Part shown: positions 1 to 9,332 of the stretch, one piece after another
Position numbering within the stretch: position 1 is the stretch's first letter
Layout: every line of letters starts with the position of its first letter
Source: Chitinophaga chungangae
GTDB taxonomy: Bacteria; Bacteroidota; Bacteroidia; Chitinophagales; Chitinophagaceae
Reading direction: 5' to 3'
Assembly: GCF_017742215.1 (NCBI RefSeq)
Contig: NZ_JAGHKP010000002.1
Span: forward strand, 902,737-966,736
Length of the DNA stretch: 64,000 nt
Program-made: the position numbers and the translations under genes
The notes under the pieces: model-generated
What the model was told of the DNA's origin: nothing
The model's database searches: none
What the model saw: only the letters and a program-made list of their open reading frames with translations

Positions 1-283
1 CCGCTCCATTTTCGAAAAACAGAAAGCGGAAGGCGTTCAGCAGAAACTGGCAGGCTTTGAAATGATCGACAAAGGCATTCCCCGCCACGATTACGAGATC
101 AAAGACGCGGCCGGCAACACCATCGGAAGGGTGACCTCCGGCACCCAGTCGCCCTCGCTCCAGAAGGCCGTTGGGCTGGGGTATGTAAAAACAGCCTTTG
201 CAAGCCTCGATTCAGAGATATATATTGCAGTGCGCGACAAGCTCCTGAAAGCGAAAGTGGTGAAGGTGCCTTTCCTTGGGTAA
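1..283 (+). CDS. gcvT: Aminomethyltransferase (glycine cleavage T protein), C-terminal fragment
   Basis: Only the last 93 codons lie in the window; the reading frame is open from base 2. The visible part is the beta-barrel C-terminal domain of the T protein, with the family-typical stretch [20 protein letters not shown] followed by a short tail ending KVPFLG. The T protein transfers the methylene carbon of the aminomethyl-lipoyl H protein to tetrahydrofolate and releases ammonia. The catalytic N-terminal part is outside the window, so completeness cannot be judged. Recognition is by family sequence pattern. Confidence 0.88.
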   Translation, partial: RSIFEKQKAEGVQQKLAGFEMIDKGIPRHDYEIKDAAGNTIGRVTSGTQSPSLQKAVGLGYVKTAFASLDSEIYIAVRDKLLKAKVVKVPFLG

Positions 284-376
284 GGCCGTGCCGGCGGGCA
301 ACTTTACAGGAACAGCAGCGTTATTGAAGCCAATTTTAGCCATTATTCACGACCATATCTTTTAAAGTACTCTGCT

Positions 377-850
377 ATGCCGCTTATTCATCTCACCACG
401 GTTATTCACGCGCCCCTGCCCCGGGTTTTCGACCTGAGCAGGAGCATAACGCTGCACAAACGCAGCATGGAACATTTACAGGAAGAGGCTATAAAAGGCC
501 GCACCAGTGGTTTGATTGATTATAATGAAACGGTTACCTGGCGCGCGAAACACCTTAGCAAGACACGGGAGCTGACCGTAAGGATCACCGCGATGCAAAA
601 ACCGCAGTATTTTTGCGACGAAATGGAAAAAGGCGATTTCACTTTTATGAAACACGAGCATTTTTTCCGGGAGATCCAAAACGGCACGGTGATGATCGAT
701 ATTATGGAATTTGGCACGCCTTACGGAAAAGTTGGCAGGTGGTTTGAAAAGTTATACCTGAGGAAATACATGAAACGGCTGTTGTTGTTGCGCAACAAGA
801 TCATCAAAGATTACGCGGAGAGCGAAAAGTGGCGCGTGATCCTGGACTAA
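377..850 (+). CDS. SRPBCC-family (START/Bet v1-like) protein
   Basis: A 157-residue protein beginning PLIHLTTVIHAPLPRVFDLS, the usual first strand and helix of the SRPBCC helix-grip fold (h-h-x-h-x-A-P-x-x-x-V-F-D-x-x). It ends in a long basic alpha helix rich in Leu, Arg and Lys, also typical of the fold. Members bind small hydrophobic ligands, and related genes are often annotated as cell-division inhibitor or cyclase-like. No catalytic residues can be assigned. The ATG is the first in frame and directly precedes the conserved strand. Substrate and role are unknown. Confidence 0.75.
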   Translation: MPLIHLTTVIHAPLPRVFDLSRSITLHKRSMEHLQEEAIKGRTSGLIDYNETVTWRAKHLSKTRELTVRITAMQKPQYFCDEMEKGDFTFMKHEHFFREIQNGTVMIDIMEFGTPYGKVGRWFEKLYLRKYMKRLLLLRNKIIKDYAESEKWRVILD

Positions 851-864
851 AACATACAAAACGA

Positions 865-1590
865 ATGACCGAGAATACCAAACCAAGGCTGGAAGTCTGT
901 TTATCTCCGGCGCTTCTGCACCTGTTCGACGTAAAGAACAGCATTGTGGTGATCATCGACGTGCTGCGCGCTACTTCCACCATTTGCACGGCGCTTTATA
1001 ACGGCGCCGCCAAAGTGATACCGGTAGCCACCGTGGAAGAATGCGTAAGCATCGGCCGGCAGCTGAACGCCATTACCGCGGGCGAAAGAGACGGCAAGAT
1101 CGCGGAAGGACTGCTGCATGGCAATTCGCCCTTCGAATACCCGAATGAATTTATTGGCGGCAAAGTGCTGGTGCTCACCACCACCAACGGTACCAAACTG
1201 CTGCACATGGCGAAAGACGCGGTGCAGATCATTACCGGTTCCTTCCCGAACATTTCCTCCGTTTGCGAATACCTTATTTCCCAGGGCCAGAATGTAATAC
1301 TCGGCTGCGCCGCCTGGAAAGACCGTGTGAACATGGAAGATACCCTGTTCGCCGGCGCCGTGGTGAGCCGCATCCGCGAACATTTCGACGTGAACTGCGA
1401 TTCCGCGCTTGCCGCCGAAACGCTCTACCAATGCGCGAAAGGCGACCTTTTCGGGTTCATGAAAAAGGCCAGTCATTACCAGCGCCTGGCCCGCTACGGA
1501 CTGGAAGAAGATATCCGCTTCTGCCTTACGCCGGACGGCGCCGATGTGCTGCCGATACTCCGGAACGGGGAGCTGGTGAAAGAAAAATAA
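865..1590 (+). CDS. comB: 2-phosphosulfolactate phosphatase family protein (ComB-like)
   Basis: A 241-residue protein with the ComB hallmarks VVIIDVLRATSTI near residues 28-40, LVLTTTNGTKLLH in the middle and a C-terminal IRFCLTPDGADVLPIL. In methanogens ComB removes phosphate from 2-phosphosulfolactate in coenzyme M synthesis; the bacterial role is mostly unproven. I start it at the ATG after the preceding stop. An in-frame GTG 36 bases upstream would overlap the SRPBCC gene and adds no conserved sequence. It follows that gene by 14 bases, so the two are probably cotranscribed. A hairpin terminator follows. No partner synthase (ComA) is visible nearby. Confidence 0.82.
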   Translation: MTENTKPRLEVCLSPALLHLFDVKNSIVVIIDVLRATSTICTALYNGAAKVIPVATVEECVSIGRQLNAITAGERDGKIAEGLLHGNSPFEYPNEFIGGKVLVLTTTNGTKLLHMAKDAVQIITGSFPNISSVCEYLISQGQNVILGCAAWKDRVNMEDTLFAGAVVSRIREHFDVNCDSALAAETLYQCAKGDLFGFMKKASHYQRLARYGLEEDIRFCLTPDGADVLPILRNGELVKEK

Positions 1591-1597
1591 TGCGAAA

Positions 1598-1630
1598 GGG
1601 TGAGTTTCCGAAGAAAGCTCACCCTTTTTT
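1598..1630 (+). terminator. Intrinsic terminator after comB-like gene
   Basis: GGGTGAGTT pairs with AGCTCACCC around an 8-base loop (one G-U pair) and is followed at once by a run of six T. It begins 8 bases after the comB stop. Confidence 0.8.
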
Positions 1631-1650
1631 GATTGGTTCCCTTTATAATG

Positions 1651-2100
1651 TTACGCGGCGAGATTGCCGGAATGTTTTTTTGCACGCAGCACGCTGTCTA
1701 TCGAATACACGCCGCCGCCGTTCAGGATAAAGAAGGTCATGATCAGCAGCATGGTGAAGGGGGCGTACCAGTCAATGATACCCGTGCCCGTAGCGCCTTT
1801 CAGGATGGTCGCCATAATCATGGTGAAGGCGAGGAAAGCGGCCGCTGGGCGGGTGAAAAGACCGAGCGCGAGCAGCAGGCCGCCGGCGAACTCGGCCAGC
1901 GTGGCCATCAGCCCCCAGAAAACCGGCCACGCCGAAATACCTACGAATTGCATGGCGCTGCCTACGCCGTTCCAAACCTGTTCGCCGCCGGCGATCTTTT
2001 GCCAGCCAAACACGAAGAATAATATGCCGACCCCTGCGCGGAGGATTAAAAGCCCGAGATTTCTTGTTTTAGCGTTTTCGAAAAGTGTGTTGTTTCCCAT
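1651..2100 (-). CDS. DoxX family membrane protein
   Basis: A 149-residue integral membrane protein with four hydrophobic segments. It contains the DoxX-type first segment LGLLILRAGVGILFFVFGWQ and the glycine-rich AEFAGGLLLALGLFTRP. DoxX/DoxD proteins are small four-helix membrane proteins linked in some organisms to quinone or thiosulfate chemistry, but most bacterial members have no known function. It converges with the comB-like gene across its terminator. The ATG gives the expected N terminus of family length. Confidence 0.82.
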   Translation of the reverse strand: MGNNTLFENAKTRNLGLLILRAGVGILFFVFGWQKIAGGEQVWNGVGSAMQFVGISAWPVFWGLMATLAEFAGGLLLALGLFTRPAAAFLAFTMIMATILKGATGTGIIDWYAPFTMLLIMTFFILNGGGVYSIDSVLRAKKHSGNLAA

Positions 2101-2243
2101 AGATAATTTTTATACAAAATTACCATCATATACCCCCGGTACTCAATGGATAATTTTTTGTTTGAGTTGCACATTTTTCGTCATCCACTCCCCGGAAAGT
2201 GCTATTCCTTCCCTTTCGCACGCGCTATTTGAATTTTTATGCT

Positions 2244-2251
2244 TACTTTTG
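2244..2251 (+). promoter_or_regulatory. Possible -7 promoter element for the SNF2 gene
   Basis: TACTTTTG matches the Bacteroidota -7 consensus TAnnTTTG. No TTG sits at the expected distance upstream, so only half of the promoter is supported. If used, it would leave a 5' leader of about 130 bases. Confidence 0.35.
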
Positions 2252-2384
2252 TGGATTGCCTTTTCATGAGCCGTTTTTTTAGAAAAATTGAGAAAAAAGA
2301 CCAGTGAAAGTCCGACAGACCGACGTTTAAGCATTTGTTAAAATAACCCTGGCTCATGCAAAAGAAGGTAATCACAGGAAAAGC

Positions 2385-5300
2385 ATGTCGCTGCCCCATT
2401 TATTAAAATATGTGTACAACAACGGAACCGACGAGGTGATCCGGCGGGGGAAACGCATCTTTGCAACGGGAGGCGTGGAACTGCTGGAAGGCGATCCTGT
2501 GCTTCGTTCGGCCTCTTTCCGCGTGAAAAGCGACACGCACGCCAACTATTATAAAGTTACCATCAACAAATACCACGAGCCGGCCACCATGAGCGTGCGC
2601 TGCCAATGCCCCTACAATCTCGGCGACATTTGCAGGCACGAAGCCGCCGCACTTTTCCAGCTCCAGGAAATGCTGGACCGCAACCATTTCGAAGCATTCG
2701 AAACGCAATACGACCAGCAGCACACGCTGGTAAAAATGAAGTCCATCGATCTTAAAACGATCAAACTGCTCACTTCCAGCACCATCATGGCCGAAGCCGA
2801 ACGCATCCTGCGGAAAACGCAGGCCGTGATCAAATCCGCCAAAGACGAAAAGGTGGAAGCGGAACTGCGGCATGAAGGCAAAAAATACCCGCTCATCATC
2901 CAGCGGAACGAAGAACGGAACTTCGATACCCATTGCACCTGCGACGAGCACGAACACCCGATCTGCGTGCATAAAGCCGCCCTGTTCCAGCAATTGCTGC
3001 ATGCCCACGGCCCGTTTTATTTCGATACGCTCCGCAACTGGGACAAAGAAAAGAACAAACTCCTTTCATTATACGGTTATTCGCTCAGCGACGACCTGGA
3101 CGGTAAATTCGCGTTCTCCTACCTGAACGGCAAACCTTTCCTTCGCGTGCTGGACCCTTCCATCAAAAAAGTGGAAACGCCCGTGAGCGCCCAGCCAGAG
3201 CCGCCCGCCGAAGAAACGATCACGGCTATACGCCGCTTGGGTGTGGTACTCAACGCCAACGACACGCTGTTCCCTTATTTCCAGGCGGAACTGGTGAGCG
3301 GCGAAGCCAATGAAGACGAAACGGAGTTCGTTTCCCTCGTAAGCCGGCTCGACCTTACCAAATACGTCGATTTTTACCAGTTCAAAGAAAGGGACCGCGA
3401 CCTGATCACACCGATCCGCAAATTGCAGCATTCTGAGATCAGCAAGTTCCTCAATAAAAATTCCCCTTTCGCCGGCATCTGGGAAAATATCATGCATGAA
3501 AACGAAGACGGCCTGCCCATGGAAACCATGGAACTGATCGTGGACTACATGCATCCCAAACTGCTGAAGCTCCTGCCTACGCTGGCCGATCACCGCCTGG
3601 TATTCCTCCTGCGCGACGGGCAGCCTTTCAAGACCAAAAACCTCCAGCTGCTGCAGGTGGAAACCCAGCCGCTGAAACCATATTTTAAGGCAGACCAGGT
3701 AGACGGGCACGTGGAAGTGACCGCGTGGGTGGATATCGACGGCGAGCCCGTGAACGTTTCCGCCAACCAGTGGGCCAGCCCCATCCTGTTCCTCTACAAC
3801 GGCGCCATTTACCCCTTCGCCAATTCGCAGGACGCCGTCAGCATCATGCGGTACCAGCAAATGCACGCCCTGAAAGTGCCTACCAGCGAGTGGCAGGACT
3901 TCCTCAAAGACGTGATGCTGCCCCTCGGCAAAAATTATCCCGTTCAGTTCGACAGCGGGCTGCTGGCCGAAGTAGACGACATTGTGCCCGAAACGCGCGT
4001 GTACCTGAAAGAAATGGGCGAAACCTTCGTGATCCAGCCGGGCTTTGCTTATCACGGCCACGAAGTGGAGTGGAACGAAGAAATCCGCATCACCGTGCAG
4101 GAAGGCAACAAAGTGCTGGTGATCCACCGCAACAAGGAAGCGGAAAACGCTTTCGTAGCCAAACTGCGCACGCTGCACACCAACTTTACGCATCTCAACA
4201 ACTATAATTATTTCTATCTCCGCTCCAAGGAAGCACTGAAAAACAACTGGTTTTTCCTCTTTTTCGACGCGCTGAAAGAAATGGACGTGCGCATTTTCGG
4301 TTTCGAACAACTGCGCAATTTCCGCTTCAACCCCCAGAAACCCGTTACCAACCTGCAGATCAGCTCCGGCATCGACTGGTTCGACGCGCAGGTGGAAGTA
4401 GTGTATGGCGATCAGAAAGTAGGCATCCGCGACATCAAACGCGCGCTGGCCAACAAACAGAATTACGTGCAGCTGGCAGACGGCACGCTGGGCCTGCTGC
4501 CGGAAGAATGGCTGAAAAAATATTCCCTCCTGTTCAAAATAGGCGAGGAAAAAGATAAAGGCGCCGGGCTGAAGCTCAGCAAATACAACTTCTCCGTGAT
4601 CGACGAGCTGTACGAGTTCATCGACGACGACCGCATCCTCGTGGAGCTCGACGAAAAACGCCGCAAACTGCTGCAGTTCGACGAGATCAGGAACGTGCCG
4701 CTGCCCGGGAATGTGAACGCCAACCTGCGCCCTTACCAGGAAAGCGGTTTCCAGTGGCTCAATTATCTCGACGAAGTGAAGTGGGGCGGCATCCTGGCCG
4801 ATGATATGGGTCTTGGTAAAACCGTGCAGGCGCTTACTTTCATCCAGCATTACAAAAACGTGCACGAACAATGCACCATGCTGGTGGTTTGCCCTACCAC
4901 GCTGATCTATAACTGGGAGAACGAGATCAAGAAATTCACCCCGGGCATTGCCTACCACATCCATCACGGCCCGGCAAGGCTGCGCATTGCGGAGGAACTG
5001 CAGAGGAACGACGTGATCATCACCACTTACGGTACCCTGCGCAGCGATGTGCAGCTGCTGATGAAGATCGATTTCGATTACGTGGTGCTCGACGAAAGCC
5101 AGGCCATCAAAAACCCGCAAAGCAAGGTCACCAAAGCCGCGCAGCTGCTCAATACCCGCAACCGTATTGCGCTCAGCGGTACGCCGATGCAGAATAACAC
5201 GTTCGATATCTACGCGCAGATGAACTTCCTCAATCCAGGAATGCTGGGCAGCGTGGACTTCTTCCGCAACGAATTCGCCACGCCGATCGACAAGTTCCAG

Positions 5301-6113
5301 GACGAGGAAAGGAAAGAACATCTCAAAAAGCTAATTTACCCCTTCATCCTGCGCCGCACAAAAGAACAGGTGGCGAAAGACCTGCCGGAAAAGATCGAAA
5401 CAGTGATCTTCTGCGAAATGGACCCCGAACAAAGGCACATTTACGACGCATACCGCAATACTTACCGCTCGAAGATCCTCGGCGTGATAGAAGACCAGGG
5501 CATGGAACGCAGCCAGCTTACGATCCTGCAGGGCCTTATGAAGCTGCGCCAGATCTGCGATTCGCCCGCCATTCTCAACGAAACGGAAAAATATCCCAAC
5601 CACTCCGTGAAACTGCATGAGCTCACGCGCGAGATATCCGAAAACATCGGGAACCACAAAGTACTGGTGTTCAGCCAATTCCTCGGCATGCTTGGCCTCA
5701 TCCGCGACAGGCTCGCGCATATGAAAATTTCCTACGAATATTTCGACGGCAGCACCAGCACGATGGACAGGGAAAAAGCGATCCAGAACTTCCAGCAGAA
5801 CGAAGACTGCCGCGTGTTCCTGATCTCGCTCAAAGCCGGCGGCGTAGGTCTGAACCTTACCGCGGCCGATTACGTGTACATCGTAGACCCCTGGTGGAAC
5901 CCCGCCGTGGAACAGCAGGCCATCGACCGTACGCACCGTATCGGGCAAACGAAGAACATTTTTGCTTACCGCATGATCTGTAAAGACACGGTGGAAGAAA
6001 AGATCCTGGAATTGCAGGAACGCAAAAAATCGCTGGTGAAAGATATTATCGCAGACGACAGCGGGTTCATCAAAAAACTCACCAAAGAAGACGTGCTCTA
6101 CCTCTTCAGCTAA
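2385..6113 (+). CDS. SNF2-family DEAD/DEAH-box helicase with two SWIM zinc fingers
   Basis: A 1242-residue Swi2/Snf2-type ATPase. The N terminus has two SWIM-type CxCx7CxH motifs, CQCPYNLGDICRH near residue 76 and CTCDEHEHPICVH near residue 185, which should bind zinc. The C-terminal third is the two-lobed ATPase: ADDMGLGKT (Walker A, about 802), DESQ as the DEAH-box variant (about 903), LSGTPMQNN, and the motif VI sequence QAIDRTHRIGQ (about 1180). The domain order fits bacterial RapA/HepA-like SNF2 proteins that act on nucleic acid-protein complexes; the substrate is unknown. The start MSLPHLLKYVY is the first good ATG. Its 3' end overlaps the opposing response-regulator gene by 8 bases. 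Confidence 0.93.
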   Translation: MSLPHLLKYVYNNGTDEVIRRGKRIFATGGVELLEGDPVLRSASFRVKSDTHANYYKVTINKYHEPATMSVRCQCPYNLGDICRHEAAALFQLQEMLDRNHFEAFETQYDQQHTLVKMKSIDLKTIKLLTSSTIMAEAERILRKTQAVIKSAKDEKVEAELRHEGKKYPLIIQRNEERNFDTHCTCDEHEHPICVHKAALFQQLLHAHGPFYFDTLRNWDKEKNKLLSLYGYSLSDDLDGKFAFSYLNGKPFLRVLDPSIKKVETPVSAQPEPPAEETITAIRRLGVVLNANDTLFPYFQAELVSGEANEDETEFVSLVSRLDLTKYVDFYQFKERDRDLITPIRKLQHSEISKFLNKNSPFAGIWENIMHENEDGLPMETMELIVDYMHPKLLKLLPTLADHRLVFLLRDGQPFKTKNLQLLQVETQPLKPYFKADQVDGHVEVTAWVDIDGEPVNVSANQWASPILFLYNGAIYPFANSQDAVSIMRYQQMHALKVPTSEWQDFLKDVMLPLGKNYPVQFDSGLLAEVDDIVPETRVYLKEMGETFVIQPGFAYHGHEVEWNEEIRITVQEGNKVLVIHRNKEAENAFVAKLRTLHTNFTHLNNYNYFYLRSKEALKNNWFFLFFDALKEMDVRIFGFEQLRNFRFNPQKPVTNLQISSGIDWFDAQVEVVYGDQKVGIRDIKRALANKQNYVQLADGTLGLLPEEWLKKYSLLFKIGEEKDKGAGLKLSKYNFSVIDELYEFIDDDRILVELDEKRRKLLQFDEIRNVPLPGNVNANLRPYQESGFQWLNYLDEVKWGGILADDMGLGKTVQALTFIQHYKNVHEQCTMLVVCPTTLIYNWENEIKKFTPGIAYHIHHGPARLRIAEELQRNDVIITTYGTLRSDVQLLMKIDFDYVVLDESQAIKNPQSKVTKAAQLLNTRNRIALSGTPMQNNTFDIYAQMNFLNPGMLGSVDFFRNEFATPIDKFQDEERKEHLKKLIYPFILRRTKEQVAKDLPEKIETVIFCEMDPEQRHIYDAYRNTYRSKILGVIEDQGMERSQLTILQGLMKLRQICDSPAILNETEKYPNHSVKLHELTREISENIGNHKVLVFSQFLGMLGLIRDRLAHMKISYEYFDGSTSTMDREKAIQNFQQNEDCRVFLISLKAGGVGLNLTAADYVYIVDPWWNPAVEQQAIDRTHRIGQTKNIFAYRMICKDTVEEKILELQERKKSLVKDIIADDSGFIKKLTKEDVLYLFS

Positions 6114-6786
6114 TCAGCTTATAACCGACGCCGCGGATATTCACGATCTGAATTCTCGGGTCTTCTTTCAGGTACCTTCTCAGCTTGGTGATAAACACGT
6201 CCATGCTGCGGGCGTTGAAAAAATTATCGTCGCCCCAAAGCTCCTGCAGCACCGCTTTCCGCTCCATCACCCGGTTTTTGTTCTGGCAAAGGCGCATCAG
6301 CACTTCCGCTTCGCGGTGACTGAGAAATTCCGCGTGATTGTTGCGGGTGAGGGTTTGTTTGGTATAATTAAAAACGTACTGCCCGATCTGCACCGCGTCT
6401 TCCGCAGGCAGCGGCATTTGCTGGAAACGCCCTAGCAGCGCTCGGATGCGCACGATCAGCTCGTCCATGCTGAAAGGTTTTTTGAGATAGTCGCTGCCCC
6501 CGGTCTCAAAACCTTTGATCACGTCGGCGGTTTGCGATTTGGCGGTGAGGAAGATGATGGGCGTTTGTTTGTCTGTTTTCCGCACTTCTTCCGCAAAGCT
6601 GAACCCGTCCATGTTCGGCATCATGATGTCGAGCACGATCACGTCTGGCCGCTGTTCGCGGTAAATGCGCAGGCCTTCCCGGCCGTCCGCGGCGCACATC
6701 ATGTCGAAGCCGCGCGTTTCGAGGCTGTCTTTCACGATCTGGGCCAGCTGCCATTCGTCTTCTATAAGCAATACGCGTGGGTTCAT
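6106..6786 (-). CDS. OmpR-family DNA-binding response regulator
   Basis: A 226-residue regulator. The receiver domain has the acidic pair at residues 9-11, phosphoacceptor Asp53 in VLDIMMPNMDG, the switch Thr in FLTAK and the conserved Lys in YLKKPF. The C-terminal winged helix (about 125-226) carries RSMDVFITKLRRYL and ends NIRGVGYKLIS, as in the OmpR/PhoB class. The kinase gene lies 4 bases upstream on the same strand, so the two form an operon and should be cognate. The stop codon lies inside the 3' end of the convergent SNF2 gene. Confidence 0.95.
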   Translation of the reverse strand: MNPRVLLIEDEWQLAQIVKDSLETRGFDMMCAADGREGLRIYREQRPDVIVLDIMMPNMDGFSFAEEVRKTDKQTPIIFLTAKSQTADVIKGFETGGSDYLKKPFSMDELIVRIRALLGRFQQMPLPAEDAVQIGQYVFNYTKQTLTRNNHAEFLSHREAEVLMRLCQNKNRVMERKAVLQELWGDDNFFNARSMDVFITKLRRYLKEDPRIQIVNIRGVGYKLIS

Positions 6787-6790
6787 ACCA

Positions 6791-8308
6791 TTAAGTTAAA
6801 GGAATTTCCAGCAGGAACTCGCTGCCTTTGTCCGGCTCGCTTTTCACCCGCACCAGCCCGCCATGTTTCTCCACGATCTTTTTCACATAACTCAGCCCAA
6901 GCCCGAAACCCTTTACGTTGTGAAGATTGCCGGTGGGCACGCGGAAAAATTTCTCGAAGATATTGTCGTGGTAAGCATGCGGAATACCGATGCCGTTGTC
7001 TTTCACGCTGATCTTTAACCGGTTTTGCTGGCGGGCCACCATGATGCTTACCTGTACCGGCTCCGGCGAATATTTGATGGCATTGTCTACCAGGTTGTTG
7101 ATCGCGTTGGAAAGATGCGTGCGGTCTACCGTTACTTCGGCGTCTGCCAGCAGGGTATAAGTAAAGTCAACCTTTTTGGAAGATTTGAGGCGGTGATTGG
7201 TAATGATGCCGCTGATGAGATCGTTGAGATCGGTGGGCTCGGGCAACAGCTCGAAATCTTCTTTTTCTTCCGCGGCGATGTGCAGCACTTTTTCCACGAG
7301 ATCGTTGAGGCGGTGCAGTTCGTTGCGGGAAATGCCGAGGTATTTTTCGGTGCGTTGCCGGTCCTGCAGGGCGTTAAAATGCTGCAATGCCTCGACGGCC
7401 GCAGATACAGTGGCGATGGGCGTTTTCAGCTCATGGGTCATGTTGTTGATGAAGTCGTTCTTCACTTCAGACAATCTTTTCTGCCGCAGGATGGTGCGCA
7501 GCATGTAGATAAAACAAAGCACCATCAGCAGCATCAGGAAAGCGGAGGAAAGCAGGCTCCAGATCATTTTGCCGAGAATGAGCATCAACGGGCTGTTGAA
7601 CGTGGCGGACACGAGCAGGTTCCGCACGGGATTGAAGGGAATGGGCGCAGTTTGCAGCTGGTTGACGGGGAAAGTGAAGAGCGAATCGTCCCGCTCCGGG
7701 TCCATGCGCAGCGTATCCAGCCTGAAACCCGTGTGGATGCCGCGTGCGGCGAGCTCGGCGGTAAACATCGTGTCCAGCCGGTTGAGCGTAAGGGTGGAAT
7801 CGAAAAAACGGTTCAGCACCAGGATGTTGGAAATGCGGCGGGAAAGGGAATCCGCCGCTACGCGGTAATTCGTGTCCTGCGCGAGGTTCACCCGCACGGT
7901 TCTCCCGTCTTCGGTAAATTCTTCATAGTGCATCGAATCATTCAGCGAAACGCTTTTGCTGACGAAAAATGCGGCTCTTCCCCTGCGGCGTTCCGCCGGG
8001 ATGGCGGGCATCGGCTCCATTACCGCTTCGCCGCGTGGAAAGGTGCGGCCGGCCGTGAGCCCGCGCATATGCATCCGCGGAACAACGTTTCCTGCGCGGA
8101 TGGCGACGGTTTCGTTATAACCCAGCAGCTTGCCCGCATCGCTGAACTGTTTGTAGAAAACGGCGGTGCGGAGGGCGTCGTTGATGTCCCGGTTGAACTC
8201 CTGCAGCCGTATCTGGTAAGCCTGGTAGAGCCAATAGCCCTGCAGCGCGAAAATACCGGCCGTAGAGGCAGTGATAAGGATAAGAATATTTCGGATTCTG
8301 TTGCGCAT
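6791..8308 (-). CDS. Membrane sensor histidine kinase
   Basis: A 505-residue kinase. A first membrane helix lies near residues 7-27, a periplasmic region of about 220 residues follows, and the second helix (around MIWSLLSSAFLMLLMVLCF) leads to the H box NNMTHELKTP with phospho-His about 292. Then come the N box NAINNLVDNAIKY, G1 VKDNGIGIP and G2 GFGLGLSYVKKIVEKHGG. The periplasmic part is not a domain I recognise and includes a Met/Pro/Arg-rich patch near residues 80-105. It precedes its response regulator and is divergent from the GLPGLI/outer-membrane barrel pair, which suggests but does not prove regulation of that pair. Confidence 0.94.
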   Translation of the reverse strand: MRNRIRNILILITASTAGIFALQGYWLYQAYQIRLQEFNRDINDALRTAVFYKQFSDAGKLLGYNETVAIRAGNVVPRMHMRGLTAGRTFPRGEAVMEPMPAIPAERRRGRAAFFVSKSVSLNDSMHYEEFTEDGRTVRVNLAQDTNYRVAADSLSRRISNILVLNRFFDSTLTLNRLDTMFTAELAARGIHTGFRLDTLRMDPERDDSLFTFPVNQLQTAPIPFNPVRNLLVSATFNSPLMLILGKMIWSLLSSAFLMLLMVLCFIYMLRTILRQKRLSEVKNDFINNMTHELKTPIATVSAAVEALQHFNALQDRQRTEKYLGISRNELHRLNDLVEKVLHIAAEEKEDFELLPEPTDLNDLISGIITNHRLKSSKKVDFTYTLLADAEVTVDRTHLSNAINNLVDNAIKYSPEPVQVSIMVARQQNRLKISVKDNGIGIPHAYHDNIFEKFFRVPTGNLHNVKGFGLGLSYVKKIVEKHGGLVRVKSEPDKGSEFLLEIPLT

Positions 8309-8430
8309 CGGGTGTAAAACTATCGTATCTGCCGCAACGGGCGCAAAGGCTTAACACTATTTAACACTAAATAAGATTGCTTAACCGCCCGGCTGGGCCG
8401 TATGACTGAATTTTACGAAAAAATCGGAAC

Positions 8431-9309
8431 ATGAAACAGATCATCACCGCCGTATTTGCGGCAACAGCGTTGCTGGCAGCGGAAAAAGAAGCGGCCGCCC
8501 AGCAATCGGGCGTAATTGAATACGAAGTGACTGCGCGGATGGACCTTTCACAGGCAAGGATCGTAACAGTAACATCCGACGGACGAAGAACGGAAGGCGC
8601 GCCCGAAGGGGGAATGCCCGATATGCCCAATCTTATCACCACCAAACAGACCCTCACCTTTTCAGGCGGCAAAGGCAAACTGGAAACGGAAGGCGGCGGC
8701 GGGCCGAGAATGATGATGATGTCTTCCCGCGGGGGCAACGTTGTCCAGCGCGGCAATACGGTAATGGTTCCCGACGGCGCTCCCTCAGCGGGCTTCGCTC
8801 CCGGCAGGCCGCTGGCGGGAAATGCACTGCGCCCCCCTGTCAGTAACATGACGTACATTGATCTTCAAAACCGGAAGTACCTGACCGTTACCGAAGAAAG
8901 AAAAGACAGCGTATTGGAAAACACCTGGTATTCGGAAGAAGATTATAAAGCGGCGGCCGAGCTGAAAACCTCAGGAAAAACAAAAAAAATAGCGGGTTAC
9001 AGCTGTCGGCGCGCTACCGTTACCGTGGGCGACGAGCAGTTCGTGCTCTGGTACACCACCGAGATCCCCGTCACGTTTTCGCCTGTGAACGGCGTATTGC
9101 CGGAACAGGGCGTCGTGTTGTCTATCGAAAGCAGCAAACGCTCCTATGTCGCGAAAAAGGTGGAACTGAAACCCGTTCCGGAAACAGCGGTAAGCCTGCC
9201 TGCCACGGCAAAAAAACTCACGGCCGAAGAACTGAAGGAAAAAAGACGGGCCATCATGGAAAAGTGGCACAACGAACAGTTTAAAAAGATGCAGGAACAA
9301 ATACAGTAG
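8431..9309 (+). CDS. GLPGLI family secreted protein
   Basis: A 292-residue protein with an N-terminal signal peptide ending near AAAQQS. The second half has the TIGR01200-type core KKIAGYSCRRATVTVGDE, then VLWYTTEIPVTFSPVNGVLP and VVLSIES, a diverged version of the GLPGLI signature. Residues about 85-140 form a low-complexity insert rich in Gly, Met, Pro and Arg, including four consecutive Met. The function of GLPGLI proteins is unknown; they are secreted and very often sit directly upstream of an OMP_b-brl_3 barrel gene, as here, with a 23-base gap. Confidence 0.82.
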   Translation: MKQIITAVFAATALLAAEKEAAAQQSGVIEYEVTARMDLSQARIVTVTSDGRRTEGAPEGGMPDMPNLITTKQTLTFSGGKGKLETEGGGGPRMMMMSSRGGNVVQRGNTVMVPDGAPSAGFAPGRPLAGNALRPPVSNMTYIDLQNRKYLTVTEERKDSVLENTWYSEEDYKAAAELKTSGKTKKIAGYSCRRATVTVGDEQFVLWYTTEIPVTFSPVNGVLPEQGVVLSIESSKRSYVAKKVELKPVPETAVSLPATAKKLTAEELKEKRRAIMEKWHNEQFKKMQEQIQ

Positions 9310-9332
9310 AAAGACACAGGACAAACCCCCTT

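Noticed and set aside
3069..5321. A 750-codon open frame antisense to the SNF2 gene
   Set aside because: It mirrors the codon pattern of the GC-rich sense gene, has no recognised domain and is fully covered by a well-supported gene.
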